Source of the DNA: Cryobacterium algoricola
Lineage (GTDB): Bacteria; Actinomycetota; Actinomycetes; Actinomycetales; Microbacteriaceae
Length of the DNA: 64,000 nucleotides
Assembly: GCF_004402485.1 (NCBI RefSeq)
Contig: NZ_SOFG01000004.1
Coordinates: forward strand, 434,001-498,000
Direction of reading: 5' to 3'
Shown: in pieces, positions 32,813 to 42,531 of the stretch
How the letters are laid out: each line of letters starts with the position of its first letter
How positions within the stretch are numbered: the stretch's first letter is position 1
Notes under the pieces: model-generated
Told to the model about the DNA's origin: nothing
The model's database searches: none
What the model saw: only the letters and a program-made list of their open reading frames with translations
Position numbers and translations under genes: made by a program

Positions 32813-32908
32813 GGCTGCTCCAGTTCGTAACCGAGGTGCATCGACCGGGCGGCGTCGATGTCAGGTGCCATGGTAGGCAGGGCGCCGACCGCGGCGCGCT
32901 CGCCGAAC

Positions 32909-32947
32909 TGTACAGATTGGTGGCGAGGTTTCGACACGTTGTACACT
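32909..32947. promoter_or_regulatory. Paired TGTACA palindromes and pucR -10 box in the gabT/pucR divergent region
   Basis: Two perfect TGTACA palindromes (32909-32914 and 32940-32945) have starts 31 bp apart, about three helical turns, on the same DNA face. The second overlaps TACACT (32942-32947), which ends 6 nt before the pucR ATG and fits a leaderless -10 box. The pair is a candidate PucR operator controlling both directions. This is inference; no footprint is known. Confidence 0.45.
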
Positions 32948-32953
32948 CGGCGC

Positions 32954-34531
32954 ATGTCCCCGCCCACCGCACCGCCGCCGCTGCCCGGGCTGCGCCGCCT
33001 GCTCGGCCAGCCGGACCTGGGGCTGCGCCTGCTCACTCCGGAGGCCGGGCTGCCGCCGTACGCCCTCGACCAGCCCGTCGAATGGGTGCACAGCTCCGAC
33101 CTCGCCGACCCGACCCCGTTCCTGTCGGCGCACCAGATGCTGCTGACGACCGGGCGCCAGTTCGCGGAAGTCCTCACGGACGCGTTCTATGTCGACTACG
33201 TGACCCGGCTGCGCGACCGCGGCATCGTCTGCCTCGGCTTCGGCACGGAGGTCCTCCGCTCCGGCACCCCGGACGCGCTCGTCGCGGCCTGCCAGTCGCG
33301 CGGACTCCCCCTCGTCGAGGTCCCGTACGAAACGCCGTTCATCGCCGTCGCGCGGGCGGCCGGCGACCTGGTCGCCGAGCTCCGCTACGCCCGGAACACC
33401 TGGGCGCTCGGTGCCCAGCGGGCGATCGCGCTCGCTGCGCTCCGACCGGACGGGCTCAGCGCGACCCTCAGCGAGCTCTCCCGCCAGCTCGGCCACTGGG
33501 TCGCGCTCTTCGACATGAGCGGAGCGCTCGACCGGGTCTTCCCCCGGGACACCTTCGCCGGGGCATCCGCTTCACGCGGTGCGCTCGACCGGGTGCAGCG
33601 CGAGGCGGCCCAGCTGATCCGGCGCGGGCAGCGGGCCAGTACCTCCGTCTCGACCGGCGGAGAGACGCTCTCCCTGCAGACCCTCGGGCGACGGGACCAG
33701 CTGCGCGGGGTGCTCGCGCACGGCGGTCCCGGTGAGCTCGACCAGGCCAGTCAGGAGGTCGTGACGAGTGTGATCGCGCTCGCCGGGCTCGCGCTCGAGC
33801 AGAACAGTGCGCTCGACCGGGCACGCGGGCTCCTCCGCTCCGGTCTGCTGCACGCGCTCCTCGGGGGTGACATCGACCTCGTGCAGGCGACCTCCGGCGA
33901 GATGTGGGGGCCGCTCCCGTTCGAGCCGGTTCGGGTCGCCGTGACCGACCCCGCTCCCGAACGGCTCGACGCCCTCACCGAGTTCCTCGAGCTCCGGGTC
34001 GAGGAAAGCCCGGGACATCTCTTCTTCGCGCGCCAGGGCGGCCTCGTGGTCCTGTGCCTCGATGCGGGTGCCGGCCCCCTGCTCGACGAACTCGTCGGCT
34101 TCGGGCTGCACCTCGGGCTCTCCGACCGCGCGAGGTACCGTGAGCTGCCGCACGCGCTCGCCCAGGCGAGGCAGGCCCTCGAACGCTCACACGAGGGCGC
34201 GCCCGGCATCGTCGAGTTCGACGTGATCTCACGGCAGGGCGTTCTCGCCTTCCTCGCCAGAACGGATGCCTCGGAAGTCGGCCGGGCGACGCTCGAGCCC
34301 CTCGCCGCGCACGACGCCGTCCACGCCACCGACCTCATCCACACGCTGCGGGTCTGGCTCGAGCACAACGGTAAGTTCGGACCGGCGGCCACGGAACTCG
34401 GCGTGCACCGGCACACGGTACGGGCCAGGGTGAGCCAGGCGGAGGCTCTGCTCGGCCGGGACTTCGGCACCTTCCATGCGCGCGCCGACATCTGGGCGGC
34501 ACTGCTCGCATCCGGCGACGACGCCGGCTGA
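32954..34531 (+). CDS. PucR-family transcriptional regulator
   Basis: 525 residues. The N-terminal PucR domain (DLGLRLLTPEAGLPPYALDQPVEWVHSSDLADPTPFL) resembles PucR ligand domains. The C-terminal PucR helix-turn-helix reads LIHTLRVWLEHNGKFGPAATELGVHRHTVRARVSQAEALLG. Such regulators control purine, amine, proline or GABA catabolism (GabR of Corynebacterium is a PucR-type activator of gab genes). Its divergence from gabT makes it the likely regulator of the putrescine/GABA genes. ATG 32954 is favoured by the -10 box 6 nt upstream and the absence of a ribosome site. Confidence 0.9.
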   Translation: MSPPTAPPPLPGLRRLLGQPDLGLRLLTPEAGLPPYALDQPVEWVHSSDLADPTPFLSAHQMLLTTGRQFAEVLTDAFYVDYVTRLRDRGIVCLGFGTEVLRSGTPDALVAACQSRGLPLVEVPYETPFIAVARAAGDLVAELRYARNTWALGAQRAIALAALRPDGLSATLSELSRQLGHWVALFDMSGALDRVFPRDTFAGASASRGALDRVQREAAQLIRRGQRASTSVSTGGETLSLQTLGRRDQLRGVLAHGGPGELDQASQEVVTSVIALAGLALEQNSALDRARGLLRSGLLHALLGGDIDLVQATSGEMWGPLPFEPVRVAVTDPAPERLDALTEFLELRVEESPGHLFFARQGGLVVLCLDAGAGPLLDELVGFGLHLGLSDRARYRELPHALAQARQALERSHEGAPGIVEFDVISRQGVLAFLARTDASEVGRATLEPLAAHDAVHATDLIHTLRVWLEHNGKFGPAATELGVHRHTVRARVSQAEALLGRDFGTFHARADIWAALLASGDDAG

Positions 34532-34586
34532 CCGCGTGAGCACGTGAGCACGTGAGCGCCTGAGGTCACGGGCGCCGGGCATCCGC

Positions 34587-35459
34587 TCACCGGCGGTTTC
34601 GCGACCAGTGCGCGGGACGGGCGAAGCCGGGAGGCAGCAGGGTGAGGCCGTCGCCCCGGGCGCTGCTGACCTGCATCTGGGTCAGGTAGATCGCTCCGGC
34701 GAGGTCGGCGCCCGCGACGTTCGCGTCGCGCAGGTCGACACCGAGGAGGTCGCAGTGCGAGAGCAGGGCTCCGCTGAGGTCCGCGCCGATGAGGAGGGAG
34801 CCGCGCAGGGTCAGCCCACGAAGGTCCACACCGGCGAGGGCCCCGCCCGCCAGGTCCTTCCCCGGGCCGAGCCGGCGCCGAACGCCCCGATCAGGGAGCC
34901 CGCGGAGGACGCCCCTGCGCGCGTCCTCGCTCGCCTGGAGCAGCAGCGGGCGGGCGGCGGAGTATTCCGCGTCGACGTCGAGGCCCAGGAGCCGGTCCGG
35001 CTGCTCCCGGCTGAGCGCGCTGACGCGATCAAAGCGGGACAGCAGCGGAGTCGCATCCCCGGTCTCCCCGGTCTCCCCGACGAGAACGATCGCCTGCTCG
35101 AGGTACCAGAGGAGTTCGTGCAGCCGCCGCACGATCGGGAAGGTCGCGAACATGGCGGTCCTGGTGGCCGGATCGGATCGCCAGGACCGGCCCTCGAAGG
35201 TGTGCTGCGAGACCTTCTGGCCGGCACCGAAGCAGTCGAACACCGTGCAACCGACGAACCCCCTGGGGCGCAACTCAGTGTGCACGCGGCACGCGTCGTG
35301 GTCGTCGAGGTTCTCGCAGGGATCGCCGGCCGGCTTGTCGAACGGGAAGTCTGCGGACCTCGCGAAGGCCAGGGCGACGCAGCAGAGACCGAAGCACCTG
35401 GCGCAGTCGGCGCCCAGGTCCTCCCGGCGCCCGAGCTCAACCCTGGTTCGTTCCCTCAT
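34587..35459 (-). CDS. Pentapeptide-repeat protein with cysteine-rich N-terminal domain
   Basis: 290 residues from ATG 35459. The N-terminal 75 residues hold CARCFGLCC, PCENLDDHDAC and GCTVFDCFGAGQ: eight cysteines that could bind a metal or Fe-S cluster. A helical middle follows. The C-terminus has pentapeptide repeats (A(D/N)LXX: LAGVDLRGLTLRGSLLIGADLSGALLSHCDLLGVDLRDANVAGADL), a right-handed beta-helix. Such chimeric proteins occur in actinobacteria without known function. An ATG at 35468 is also open, but TACGAT (35472-35467) overlaps it and lies 7 nt before 35459. Confidence 0.85.
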   Translation of the reverse strand: MRERTRVELGRREDLGADCARCFGLCCVALAFARSADFPFDKPAGDPCENLDDHDACRVHTELRPRGFVGCTVFDCFGAGQKVSQHTFEGRSWRSDPATRTAMFATFPIVRRLHELLWYLEQAIVLVGETGETGDATPLLSRFDRVSALSREQPDRLLGLDVDAEYSAARPLLLQASEDARRGVLRGLPDRGVRRRLGPGKDLAGGALAGVDLRGLTLRGSLLIGADLSGALLSHCDLLGVDLRDANVAGADLAGAIYLTQMQVSSARGDGLTLLPPGFARPAHWSRNRR

Positions 35460-35512
35460 CGCGTTCATCGTAGTTCATGGTCCGGGCCGGACCCCGGCAT
35501 ACGAGTGCGCGA

Positions 35513-36190
35513 TCAGGCGCGCAGCGACCAGGGCTTGCGACGCACGAGGATGTGGCCGCGGCTCGTGCTGAGCCGGGTCCACGGCCCGGTCTCGAAGAGA
35601 CGCACCGGTTCGTCCTTCGGCAGGAAGCCGAGGCTCACCGCTGCGAACGCCGCACCGGCGGGGACGATCTCGAGTCCGGCGATCGGGCGACCCCACACCT
35701 CGGCGCGCACCCGCTGCACGACCTGGGCACCCGAATCCCGCGGCACGGTGGCGGCGACCTCGTCGATACCGGCGGCCGCAGCGGACGTCAGGAGCGCGGC
35801 ATCCGTCTCGCCGAGCAGTTTCCAGCCGCCCCGGGGCGGGGAGATGCCGGCCCAGGTCACGGTCGTGACCTCGAGGGGAACGGTCACCGCGACGGGGGCC
35901 TCCTGGTCGTTGCCCGCGGCGGCGAGGCGGGCGACCCGGTCGAGCAGGGAACGCACCGGCACGACGGCGTCGAGGTCGACGGGGGCGTCGAGGCCGAAGG
36001 CGCGCAGGCCCAGCACGGTCGGGCTCCCGTCGAGGAGTCCGCGCGGGTAGAGGATCGCGGAGTACACCGCGAGCGCCCCCGCGGCCGAAATCAGGCGCAC
36101 CGAACCGTCCTCGATGCGGCTGGCGCGCGACAGGTAGACCTGCAGATCGCTGAGGGCATAGGAATCCGTGAGAATAAATGACTGGCTCAT
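35513..36190 (-). CDS. Conserved hypothetical protein
   Basis: 225 residues, soluble, no signal peptide or membrane segment. It starts MSQSFILTDSYALSDLQVYL and contains alternating strands and helices; WKLLGETDAALLTSAAAAGIDEVAATVP and GQ-poor ends give no recognised motif. Similar proteins occur in Microbacteriaceae next to thioesterase genes. It is divergent from tesB (67 nt between starts). AGGAGC 4 nt before the ATG is a good ribosome site. Function not known. Confidence 0.75.
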   Translation of the reverse strand: MSQSFILTDSYALSDLQVYLSRASRIEDGSVRLISAAGALAVYSAILYPRGLLDGSPTVLGLRAFGLDAPVDLDAVVPVRSLLDRVARLAAAGNDQEAPVAVTVPLEVTTVTWAGISPPRGGWKLLGETDAALLTSAAAAGIDEVAATVPRDSGAQVVQRVRAEVWGRPIAGLEIVPAGAAFAAVSLGFLPKDEPVRLFETGPWTRLSTSRGHILVRRKPWSLRA

Positions 36191-36257
36191 CTGCTCCTAA
36201 ACTACCAAGGTACGGCGAGGCCCATATCGCCTTCGCGAGAACGAACGAGGAGGACGC

Positions 36258-37133
36258 ATGGACATGCCGATGGAGGGTCTCTTGAACGCCCTCGACCTGA
36301 CGGATACCGGGGCGCGAACGAGCGAAGACATCTTCACCGGCCCGTCGCAGTGGATGCCCCTCGGCCGGGTGTTCGGCGGACAGGTTCTCGCGCAGTCCCT
36401 GGTCGCCGCGATGCGCACCGTTCCGGACGACCGTCACCCGCACTCGATGCACGGCTACTTCCTGCGTCCCGGCGACGTCAGCCAGCCGATCACCTTCTCC
36501 GTGGACCGGATCCACGACGGCCGCTCGTTCTCAACCCGGCGCACACAGGCCTACCAGAACGGCAACCCGATCCTCTCGATGATCGCCTCCTTCCAGGACG
36601 ACGACGAGGGCCTCGAACACCACATCGACATGCCGGCCGGGTTGCCGGATCCGGAGTCGCTGCCAACCGCCGCCGAGTCCCTCGCCCAGGTCGACCACAC
36701 GATCGCCCGCTACTGGGCGAGCGAACGCCCCTTCGACATGCGGCACGTGCCCTCGCCGATCTACCTGCAGGTCTCGGGCGAGCACACCAGCCACCAGGCG
36801 GTCTGGATGAAGACCCTCGGCCCGCTCCCCGACGACCCCGACCTGCACCGCGCCGCCCTCGCATACGCGAGCGACTACTCGATCATGGAGCCGGTCATGC
36901 GCCGCCACGGCATCGCCTGGGCGACACCGGGACTCAAGGTCGCCAGCCTCGACCACGCGATGTGGTTCCACCGCTTCGGGCGTGTCGACGAGTGGATGCT
37001 CTACGTGCAGGATTCCCCGACGGCCCAGGGCGGCCGCGGCCTCTCCACCGGCAGCATCTACAGCCGTGAAGGCCTCCTGCTCGCGACCGTCGCCCAGGAA
37101 GGCATGGTCCGCGTTCCCGCGAACCACGACTAG
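36258..37133 (+). CDS. tesB: Acyl-CoA thioesterase II (TesB family)
   Basis: 291 residues, double hot-dog. VFGGQVLAQSLVAAMRTVP and MHGYFLRPGDVSQPITFSVDRIHDGRSFSTRR are the first hot-dog with the family's Gly/Gln/His pattern; the second ends SLDHAMWFHRFGRVDEWMLYVQDSP, where the catalytic Asp, Thr/Ser and Gln region lies. It hydrolyses acyl-CoA to free acid and CoA. The strong GAGGAGG site before ATG 36258 sets the start. It is convergent with the anti-sigma gene, six bases apart. Confidence 0.92.
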   Translation: MDMPMEGLLNALDLTDTGARTSEDIFTGPSQWMPLGRVFGGQVLAQSLVAAMRTVPDDRHPHSMHGYFLRPGDVSQPITFSVDRIHDGRSFSTRRTQAYQNGNPILSMIASFQDDDEGLEHHIDMPAGLPDPESLPTAAESLAQVDHTIARYWASERPFDMRHVPSPIYLQVSGEHTSHQAVWMKTLGPLPDDPDLHRAALAYASDYSIMEPVMRRHGIAWATPGLKVASLDHAMWFHRFGRVDEWMLYVQDSPTAQGGRGLSTGSIYSREGLLLATVAQEGMVRVPANHD

Positions 37134-37139
37134 GGGCGG

Positions 37140-37931
37140 TTACCCAGCCGGCTGCCGTGCCGGCTCGGCAGCGAGCAGCACGACACCGGCCGGCTGCAGG
37201 CGGATGTCCACGGACGCGATGTCGCCGGCGTCCAGTTTCGTGGTGCCCGCGACAGGAACCGTCATCCCCGGCCCCGCGAGCCAGCTCGCCACTTGCGTCG
37301 CCTCCCCGGTGCGGTCCGTGACGAACATCGCGTACGCGCGTTCCGATCCGGGGGTGGCACCTCCGGGTGTGGCGCCTCCGGGGGTGGGTCCGGCGCCGTC
37401 CCCGGGCGCGCCGTAGCTGCAGGAGCCGTCGATGCGGGTGCCGCCGGCCTGGGCGACGATGCGGACATCCGCGCTCAGCGGGTTCGGGACGACCTGGAGC
37501 AGGGTGACGAGCTCTCCGAGGGGTTCCGTCGTCCCGACGGGGGCGAGCCGGGCCGGCAGCACGATCGCAACGGTCGCCGCGACGGCCGCGACCGCCAGCA
37601 GGAGCCCCGCCTGCAGCATCCGCCCGCGACGCCGACGCCGGCGCGCGGCCGTGAGCAGGCGCGGCAGGCTGTCCGGCCTGGGCGGGGTTTCCGGAGACTC
37701 TGCGGTGGCCAGCACCTCGTCGATCGGGACGAGGCCGAGGAGACCGGGGATCCCGGCGACCTCGGACACCCGCAGGGCGCAGTCGGCGCAGGTGCGCAGG
37801 TGGCGTTCGTAGTCGTGGCGATCCTCCGCCCCCAGGGCACCGAGCACATATGCGGCATCCCACTCGGCGTAGGGGTCGCGCCCGGCTCCCGCAGAGCCTG
37901 AGCCTGCAGCGCCGGATCCTGTCGTGTTCAT
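37140..37931 (-). CDS. Anti-sigma factor (RskA-like, zinc-type)
   Basis: 263 residues. The N-terminal anti-sigma domain has the zinc-site pattern H-x3-C-x2-C (ERHLRTCADCALRV). One membrane helix lies near residues 103-128 (LQAGLLLAVAAVAATVAIVLP), and the outer C-terminal part ends LDAGDIASVDIRLQPAGVVLLA as in RskA-type domains. A Gly-rich run GGATPGGATPG lies in the outer domain. The ATG overlaps the sigma gene stop by 4 nt (ATGA). It should hold the sigma factor inactive until an outer signal releases it. Confidence 0.88.
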   Translation of the reverse strand: MNTTGSGAAGSGSAGAGRDPYAEWDAAYVLGALGAEDRHDYERHLRTCADCALRVSEVAGIPGLLGLVPIDEVLATAESPETPPRPDSLPRLLTAARRRRRRGRMLQAGLLLAVAAVAATVAIVLPARLAPVGTTEPLGELVTLLQVVPNPLSADVRIVAQAGGTRIDGSCSYGAPGDGAGPTPGGATPGGATPGSERAYAMFVTDRTGEATQVASWLAGPGMTVPVAGTTKLDAGDIASVDIRLQPAGVVLLAAEPARQPAG

Positions 37932-38464
37932 CGCTCGGTCACTCCCCTCTCGGTGAGGCTCAGGCGCATGGCACGCAGGGCGTAGTGCAGGCGCGACTTC
38001 ACTGTGCCTTCCGGGATGTCGAGGGAGCGCGCGGTCTCGGCGACCGTCTGGCCACGGTAGTAGGCGCAGACGACGACGGCCCGGTGGTCGCTCGAGAGGC
38101 CGTCGAGGGCATCCGCCACCAGCCAGGCATCGAGGAGGGCGGCCGTCGCATCCGTCGTCAGCCGCTCGGGAAGTTCGTCGGTGCTGATCTCGTGCCGGTT
38201 CCTGGCCGAGCGCCATTCGTCGATGACGAGGTGGCGGGCGACGGTGAAGAGCCAGGCGCGCGCGGACTCAGCGTCGTCGAGCACCCGGGGCAGCCGCCAG
38301 GCGCGCAGCAGGGTCTCCTGCACGACATCGTCGGCGAGTGCGGAATCCCCCGTCAGCCGGGACACGTACCGGTGGAGTGCCACGGCGTGCGCGTCGTGCA
38401 GGGCGCGCAGCAGGTCGGCACGCGCGTCGACGGGCCGTTCCCCGCGTCCAGCTTTCTGCACCAC
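37928..38464 (-). CDS. ECF sigma factor (SigL/SigK-like)
   Basis: 178 residues from a GTG with GGAGGTG 4 nt upstream. Region 2 reads ALHRYVSRLTGDSALADDVVQETLLRAWRLP and ARAWLFTVARHLVIDEWRS; region 4 reads LDGLSSDHRAVVVCAYYRGQTVAETARSLDIPEGTVKSRLHYALRAM. With the neighbouring RskA-like anti-sigma, it fits the SigL/SigK group (ECF19). Its own promoter, TGAACG-N16-CGTGTT, matches the divergent one, so autoregulation is likely. Confidence 0.92.
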   Translation of the reverse strand: MVQKAGRGERPVDARADLLRALHDAHAVALHRYVSRLTGDSALADDVVQETLLRAWRLPRVLDDAESARAWLFTVARHLVIDEWRSARNRHEISTDELPERLTTDATAALLDAWLVADALDGLSSDHRAVVVCAYYRGQTVAETARSLDIPEGTVKSRLHYALRAMRLSLTERGVTER

Positions 38465-38482
38465 GGCGCACCTCCTCTCGTT

Positions 38483-38510
38483 AACACGGGATCACCGAGC
38501 CATTCGTTCA
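38483..38510 (-). promoter_or_regulatory. ECF-type promoter of the sigma/anti-sigma operon
   Basis: Minus strand: -35 TGAACG (38510-38505), 16-bp spacer, -10 CGTGTT (38488-38483), 19 nt before the GTG of the sigma gene. The TGAAC...CGT form is that reported for SigL/SigK-group promoters. Confidence 0.7.
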
Positions 38511-38538
38511 GTCGCCGTCGAATTTCCTCGACGATGAT

Positions 38539-38566
38539 TGAACCGATGGCCGCGCGTTCTCGTAGT
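38539..38566 (+). promoter_or_regulatory. ECF-type promoter of the Rieske lipoprotein gene
   Basis: Plus strand: -35 TGAACC (38539-38544), 16-bp spacer, -10 CGTAGT (38561-38566). Same elements and same spacing as the divergent sigma promoter 29 bp away; the leader to the ATG is 75 nt and holds GAGGAG just before the start. Confidence 0.7.
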
Positions 38567-38641
38567 AACTAGTAGCACCCTAGTGAGTAGCACCCGCATT
38601 CGCCGCCACCGACCGCCACGAGCACCATCACGAGGAGAATC

Positions 38642-39112
38642 ATGACGAACGACACCGCGGTCTCCCGCCGCACCGCACTGCTGATCGGCACCGCAGGAAC
38701 CGCCGTAGTGACCCTCGCCGCGTGCACCCCGACCACGACGGGCGGCACGGCCGGAGGATCCGCCGGAGGATCGACCGGGGCGGCGACGACGGGCAGCACG
38801 GCCGCAGCGGGTGGCGGCGGCGGAACAGTGGTCGCCAAGCTCTCCGATATCCCGGTGGGCGGCTCGATCGAGACCGCCCTGAACGGCAAGGCCATCTTCG
38901 TCAGCCAGCCCACCGCGGGCAAGGTCGTGGCGTTCAGCGCCGTGTGCACGCACCAGGGCTGCATCGTGAAGCTCGCCGACTCGTCGTTCGACTGCCCCTG
39001 CCACGGTTCGAGGTTCGACAAGGACACCGGCGCCGTGCTCGCGGGCCCCGCGCCGAAGCCGCTGCTCGGCATCACCGTCACCGTCTCGGGAGACTCGGTC
39101 ACCGCGAGCTGA
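38642..39112 (+). CDS. Tat-exported Rieske [2Fe-2S] lipoprotein
   Basis: 156 residues. SRRTALLIG is a twin-arginine signal and LAAC a lipobox, so the folded protein is exported by Tat and lipid-anchored. A Gly/Thr/Ser/Ala linker follows. The Rieske domain has CTHQGC and CPCHGSRF: Cys-His and Cys-His ligands for [2Fe-2S], with the usual disulfide pair. The final [19 protein letters not shown] is standard. It should carry out electron transfer outside the membrane; the partner is unknown. It faces the sigma/anti-sigma operon and shares its promoter type. Confidence 0.92.
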   Translation: MTNDTAVSRRTALLIGTAGTAVVTLAACTPTTTGGTAGGSAGGSTGAATTGSTAAAGGGGGTVVAKLSDIPVGGSIETALNGKAIFVSQPTAGKVVAFSAVCTHQGCIVKLADSSFDCPCHGSRFDKDTGAVLAGPAPKPLLGITVTVSGDSVTAS

Positions 39113-39123
39113 GCCGCCGGGGG

Positions 39124-39615
39124 TCAGTCTTCCGGGAGGGCTGCCCTGCGGGTGAACCGCACGGGGTCTTCGAGGTAGGGCAGCCATGCCGCCCGCTCTT
39201 CGTCGGTGATCTTGCGCGGGCGCTGAGTCGCGGCGTCGACAAGCACGATCGTGGTGCTGGCCTGGGCGTACAGCAGCGCCGGCTCGGCGTCCACCGGCCC
39301 CCAGACCTCGTAACACACCTCGAGGCTCGCCCCGCCGACCTTGCCGAGCCAGAGGCGGATGTCCACGGGCTGCCGAAGGTACGGGATCGACAGCAGGTAC
39401 TCGGCTTCGAGCCGCGCGATCACGGTCAGCGTCGCCGCGCCGGGCCGGCCGTCGAGAACGGCGGTCCCGGCCCCCGAGCCCGGTTCCACCTCCTCGTCGA
39501 GCCAGAACGCCTGGATGCGCGCCTCCTCGAGGAGGCGCAGCATCGAGGCGTTGTTGACGTGGCCGTACGCGTCGAGGTCTGACCAGCGCAGGCTGATCGG
39601 CACGTGCAGCTTCAC
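39124..39615 (-). CDS. Acyl-CoA thioesterase (4HBT hot-dog family)
   Basis: 163 residues from GTG 39615, 7 nt after the ettA stop. LRWSDLDAYGHVNNASMLRLLEEAR is the 4-hydroxybenzoyl-CoA thioesterase-type motif with the catalytic Asp and the G-H-V-N-N loop. The C-terminal half completes one hot-dog fold. It likely hydrolyses short acyl-CoA. A longer in-frame ATG form would overlap ettA out of frame and was rejected. It is convergent with the Rieske gene. Confidence 0.88.
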   Translation of the reverse strand: MKLHVPISLRWSDLDAYGHVNNASMLRLLEEARIQAFWLDEEVEPGSGAGTAVLDGRPGAATLTVIARLEAEYLLSIPYLRQPVDIRLWLGKVGGASLEVCYEVWGPVDAEPALLYAQASTTIVLVDAATQRPRKITDEERAAWLPYLEDPVRFTRRAALPED

Positions 39616-39622
39616 GACGTGC

Positions 39623-41305
<1,683 letters not shown>

Positions 41306-41310
41306 AGTGC

Positions 41311-41805
41311 TTACCAGTCTATTTGGCGCGTGGCCCCGATCAGACACCGGCCGGTCGAGATCGTGGTCGTGAACATGCTGTGGTACCCGCCGGACTTCGG
41401 CCCGTTCTGGCCGATCAGGCAGCCGTCGGGGAAGCGGACCGAGAATTGCACGGAGTCGGCGTCGAGGTTGACGCTCGTCTTGTCGAACCCGACCTCCATC
41501 GTTGTTTTGTCGAATCCGGCGGCAACGAGGGCGTCCACGACGCCGCGCCCGCCCGTCGCGGGATCCACGGCAGCGGCGATCTGGTCGAAGTATGCGTGGT
41601 TCGCCTGGGCACCGAGTGCGGGACGCACCGTCGGCGCCGCGGTGGCGGTCGGCGTCGCCGTGGCGGCCGGAGTGCTCGTGGGTGTGGCCGCCACGGGCGT
41701 GGGTGCGGCAGTGCCCGCGGTGCAGCCGGCGAGGGATGCGACGATAAGGCCGCCGATGACGACGGCAACGAAGGGTCGGAGTGTCGTCCTGTGTACTGCC
41801 GGCAC
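41311..41805 (-). CDS. Lipoprotein with DUF6993-like domain
   Basis: 164 residues from a GTG preceded by GGGAGG. Signal with lipobox SLAGC, then a Thr/Ala/Pro linker. The domain FDKTTMEVGFDKTSVNLDADSVQFSVRFPDGCLIGQ and GRCLIGATRQIDW with two cysteines matches the DUF6993 type found in Microbacteriaceae lipoproteins. No enzyme motif. It lies just upstream of ettA (5 nt gap), possibly in one operon. Confidence 0.82.
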   Translation of the reverse strand: MPAVHRTTLRPFVAVVIGGLIVASLAGCTAGTAAPTPVAATPTSTPAATATPTATAAPTVRPALGAQANHAYFDQIAAAVDPATGGRGVVDALVAAGFDKTTMEVGFDKTSVNLDADSVQFSVRFPDGCLIGQNGPKSGGYHSMFTTTISTGRCLIGATRQIDW

Positions 41806-41847
41806 GTGTGTCCTCCCGAGGCCGCGATGCGGCCAGTGCCATCGAGT

Positions 41848-42324
41848 CTAAACCGAGCGCATGGCGGACTCGCCAGCGGCAGCGGTCGTAGCGGCGTCAG
41901 CGGCAGCGGTCGTGGCAGCGGCGGCCGGATCCGGCGCGATCGGGAGCCCCCTGGCCTCCGCCGTGCCCGCGACCGGGCGCAGGTAGTTCGTCGTGCACCA
42001 GCCGAGGTCGTGGCCGACCGCCTCGGCCTCGACCTCGACGAAGGTGCCGGATCGCTCGGCGTTCTGCCACGCCCGTACCCGCAGCTGCCCGGCCACGAGG
42101 ACGTGCTCGCCCTTCCGTACCGACCGCACGACGTTGTGGGCCAGGTGCCGGAACGCGGTCACGGTGTACCAGTTCGTGTCGGCGTCGACCCAGCTGTGCA
42201 GGTTCCGGTCGTACCGTCGCTGCCCGGAGGCCAGTCGGAAGGAGGTGATCGCGAGTCCTGCGCTCGTCACGAGGTGGCGCGGCGTGGTCGCCACGATTCC
42301 GGTCACGGTGATGCTGTTGCTCAT
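41848..42324 (-). CDS. ssb: Single-stranded DNA-binding protein
   Basis: 158 residues with the SSB OB-fold: ITVTGIVATTPRHLV, FRLASGQRRYDRN, WYTVTAFRHLAHNVVRSVRKGEHVLVAGQLRVRAWQ. The C-tail is Ala/Thr-rich and ends MRSV, without the acidic DDDIPF tip that recruits partners in the main replicative SSB. It is therefore probably a second, specialised SSB. GGGAGA precedes the ATG. 207 nt of divergent spacer separate it from the aldo/keto reductase, with an imperfect GGAGGG/CCCTCC dyad near 42496-42510. Confidence 0.88.
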   Translation of the reverse strand: MSNSITVTGIVATTPRHLVTSAGLAITSFRLASGQRRYDRNLHSWVDADTNWYTVTAFRHLAHNVVRSVRKGEHVLVAGQLRVRAWQNAERSGTFVEVEAEAVGHDLGWCTTNYLRPVAGTAEARGLPIAPDPAAAATTAAADAATTAAAGESAMRSV

Positions 42325-42519
42325 GGGGTCTCCCGTCCTGGTCGGCGCCGGACGCTCGCCCGGCGTTGGCCCGGGGGCGACGCTCGTGCCTGTCTCCGAC
42401 GCCCCCGGGTCACGTCCGAGTGTGCGGCCGTGTGCACCCGGACGACTCGCGGCATCCGCTTGTGGGGAAAACGCCGCAGAACGGCTGCCTGGTGAGGAGG
42501 GAACCCTCCCCTGCGGCCC

Positions 42520-42525
42520 TAAAGT
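42520..42525 (+). promoter_or_regulatory. -10 box of the aldo/keto reductase gene (leaderless)
   Basis: TAAAGT ends 6 nt before ATG 42532. No Shine-Dalgarno sequence lies in the 6 bases between. Confidence 0.5.
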
Positions 42526-42531
42526 GATCCC

